64,000 nucleotides of DNA from NCBI GenBank assembly GCA_964036315.1, contig OZ038496.1, positions 20,374,185 to 20,438,184 of the forward strand. The letters run 5' to 3'. Within the stretch, counting starts at the first letter, position 1; each line of letters opens with the position of its first letter. Shown in pieces: positions 63,032 to 64,000 of the stretch. The notes below the pieces were generated by a model. The model was not told where the DNA came from and did not search any database. It worked only from the letters and a program-made list of their open reading frames with translations. The translations under genes and the position numbers were made by a program. The DNA is from Acanthosepion esculentum (taxonomy: Eukaryota; Mollusca; Cephalopoda; Sepiida; Sepiidae).

Positions 63032-63370
63032 TTCTTCTTCTTTAATGTGTAGTGATCCTTCAGGACGTGGATGATCATGGCCCTCCCCAACTTCCTATTT
63101 TTTATCATTCTAAGCAGTGATTGTCTTTTTGCTATCTTTCCCAGTCCCTGTTCTGCCATTCATTTACACAAGCTCATTGCGTAGGTTACTTACTGTCCCT
63201 TCAAGTGATTATGGCTCTCCACAACTTCCTAGCCTTTGTAGCACTAAGCAATGTTTGTCTTCTTACTCTCTCTCCCAGTCCCTGTTCTACCATCCATTTA
63301 CACATGCTAATTAGGTAGGTTACTCACTGTTTCCCTCTGCCCCTCTTGCCTTCAGTAGTATGTGAGTATT
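63032..63370 (-). mobile_element. LINE-R 3' fragment with internal tandem duplication
   Basis: The complement carries the LINE-R 3' module twice: 'gatcatggccctccccaact' (63073) and 'gattatggctctccacaact' (63207). Each is followed by 'gcagtgattgtctttttgct' or 'gcaatgtttgtcttcttact', 'cccagtccctgttct' and 'catttacacaagctcattg' or 'catttacacatgctaatta'. The minus frame of one copy reads MAEQGLGKIAKRQSLLRMIK. Confidence 0.76.
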
Positions 63371-63560
63371 ATATACCCCAAGCCTGCTTTTCACATAAAA
63401 TTTCTCTTTTTATTACTATAATTATTATTAATGTTTTCGAAAAAGTTCTCAGACCTACCTATTTCCCAAAATCTGGCTGAATGATCAGAATCTCTTTTAG
63501 AATATCTTCTTGTGAGGCTGAAGATTTTTTAGTACCCTCTTAAATCATTTGTAGATTGAG
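63371..63560. repeat. Spacer with rep-C terminal motif
   Basis: 'cttgtgaggctgaagat' and 'ttttagtaccctcttaaatc' (63511-63546) match the rep-C end. Confidence 0.45.
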
Positions 63561-64000
63561 TTTTAACACCAGTAGCAACTGAGGGTTTACACTGGACATT
63601 AAGTCATAGACAATCTCCTTCATATTCCAGAACCCTCCAAAGTATTACAACTATTCTCAATAGGTCTATTGTCAGGATGATTTCACTTTAAGTTACCCCA
63701 CCTTTTTCAGTTGACTTGTTCTCAGTGCTCCAACAATAATTGGTACAAATGTTACCTTCTCTCAGTCCTACTCTCTTTCTGATTTATTTCAATGATCTTT
63801 TCAAGAACACTCTCAGACCCTTAATAAATATCTAAGCAGATGATAGCACTGTGTATGGGTGCACCTGCAAATATCACAAGCAGTTTCTTCCCATGAACCA
63901 CTGCCTTTTGGAACCGACTCTCAAGAGGATACTTCACAATCACTGCAATCTTAACCTGTTCAACATACCCACATATCTCCATAAATTGTGCCTCTTACTC
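63560..64000 (+). mobile_element. Non-LTR RT fragment, same family as 23.44 kb, cut by the window edge
   Basis: Plus-strand residues LSPTLFLIYFNDLFKNTLRP (about 63762-63821) form the RT motif B region. LINI then a TAA, then ADDSTVYGC follows, so the catalytic ADD is preserved but the preceding aromatic residue is a stop. After a deletion comes TAFWNRLSRGYF (about 63901-63936), the C-terminal WNRLP segment. 63400-63760 is probably decayed upstream RT sequence. Confidence 0.72.

Overview
This 64 kb window looks like AT-rich, repeat-saturated intergenic or intronic DNA from an animal, most plausibly a cephalopod such as an octopus. That is an inference from three things: many long (TA)n tracts, a mix of non-LTR, Penelope-like and Tc1/mariner/hAT relics, and tRNA-like and 5S-like SINEs. 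No database search was possible. I found no conventional host gene: no multi-exon coding pattern, no intact protein with an ATG start, and no bona fide rRNA or tRNA gene.

Family labels used below, all defined from this window. LINE-R: 3' fragments of a non-LTR element with peptides such as YRRMLRIP, KFLGHIMRKEGL and LKGHGT (about 15 fragments, both strands). LINE-J: jockey-like reverse transcriptase and 3' end with peptides YFHGNCSDE and LWNSLPASCFP and a 3' end reading 'gtgaaataattaaaa' (about 14 fragments). PLE: Penelope-like elements (RT at the left edge; GIY-YIG-type tails at 45.1, 52.6 and 60.4 kb). SINE-A: tRNA-like body, in two copies preceded by a 5S rRNA-derived head. SINE-B: tRNA-like element with inverted termini. 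SINE-D: tRNA-like element that runs into (TA)n. HP1: a hairpin element with arms of about 57 bp.

Layout. 0-6 kb: a PLE RT remnant, a deleted Tc1-like element with terminal repeats at 2.0-2.6 kb, SINE-B, and the first 5S-headed SINE at 4.45 kb. 6.0-8.1 kb: a 17-copy, 123-bp minisatellite whose unit length is a multiple of three, so it stays open for about 700 codons without an ATG. 8-18 kb: SINE fragments and LINE-J/LINE-R relics, including a LINE-J RT domain at 15.2-16.4 kb. 18.6-19.5 kb: a composite hAT-type element with a near-perfect 8-bp target duplication. 20-35 kb: LINE fragments, a perfect 76-bp-arm palindrome at 25.3 kb, and a large compound microsatellite at 31 kb. 35-47 kb: SINE-B with inverted ends, LINE-R copies, the HP1 hairpin at 42.9 kb, a decayed Tc1-family reading frame and a PLE tail. 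47.2-48.1 kb: ten apparently identical 83-bp repeats. 48-54 kb: another LINE RT, a lysine/glutamate-rich open frame, SINE-D with a hairpin, a PLE, and a Tc1-type element with good terminal repeats inserted in an older tandem array. 54-64 kb: the second 5S-headed SINE, more LINE-J, an inverted SINE-D pair, a 475-bp purely alternating pyrimidine-purine tract, an internally deleted mariner, and LINE fragments at the right edge.

There is no operon or pathway to describe. What works together is transposon machinery and its parasites. The 3' tail of SINE-A resembles the 3' end of LINE-R, which would fit mobilisation of one by the other. Many element ends sit directly against (TA)n tracts. The best candidates for something undescribed are the 5S+tRNA-like composite SINE, SINE-B with inverted ends, the ATG-less 123-bp coding-phase minisatellite, and the set of long hairpins. 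If transcribed, such hairpins would be double-stranded RNA of the kind ADAR enzymes edit.
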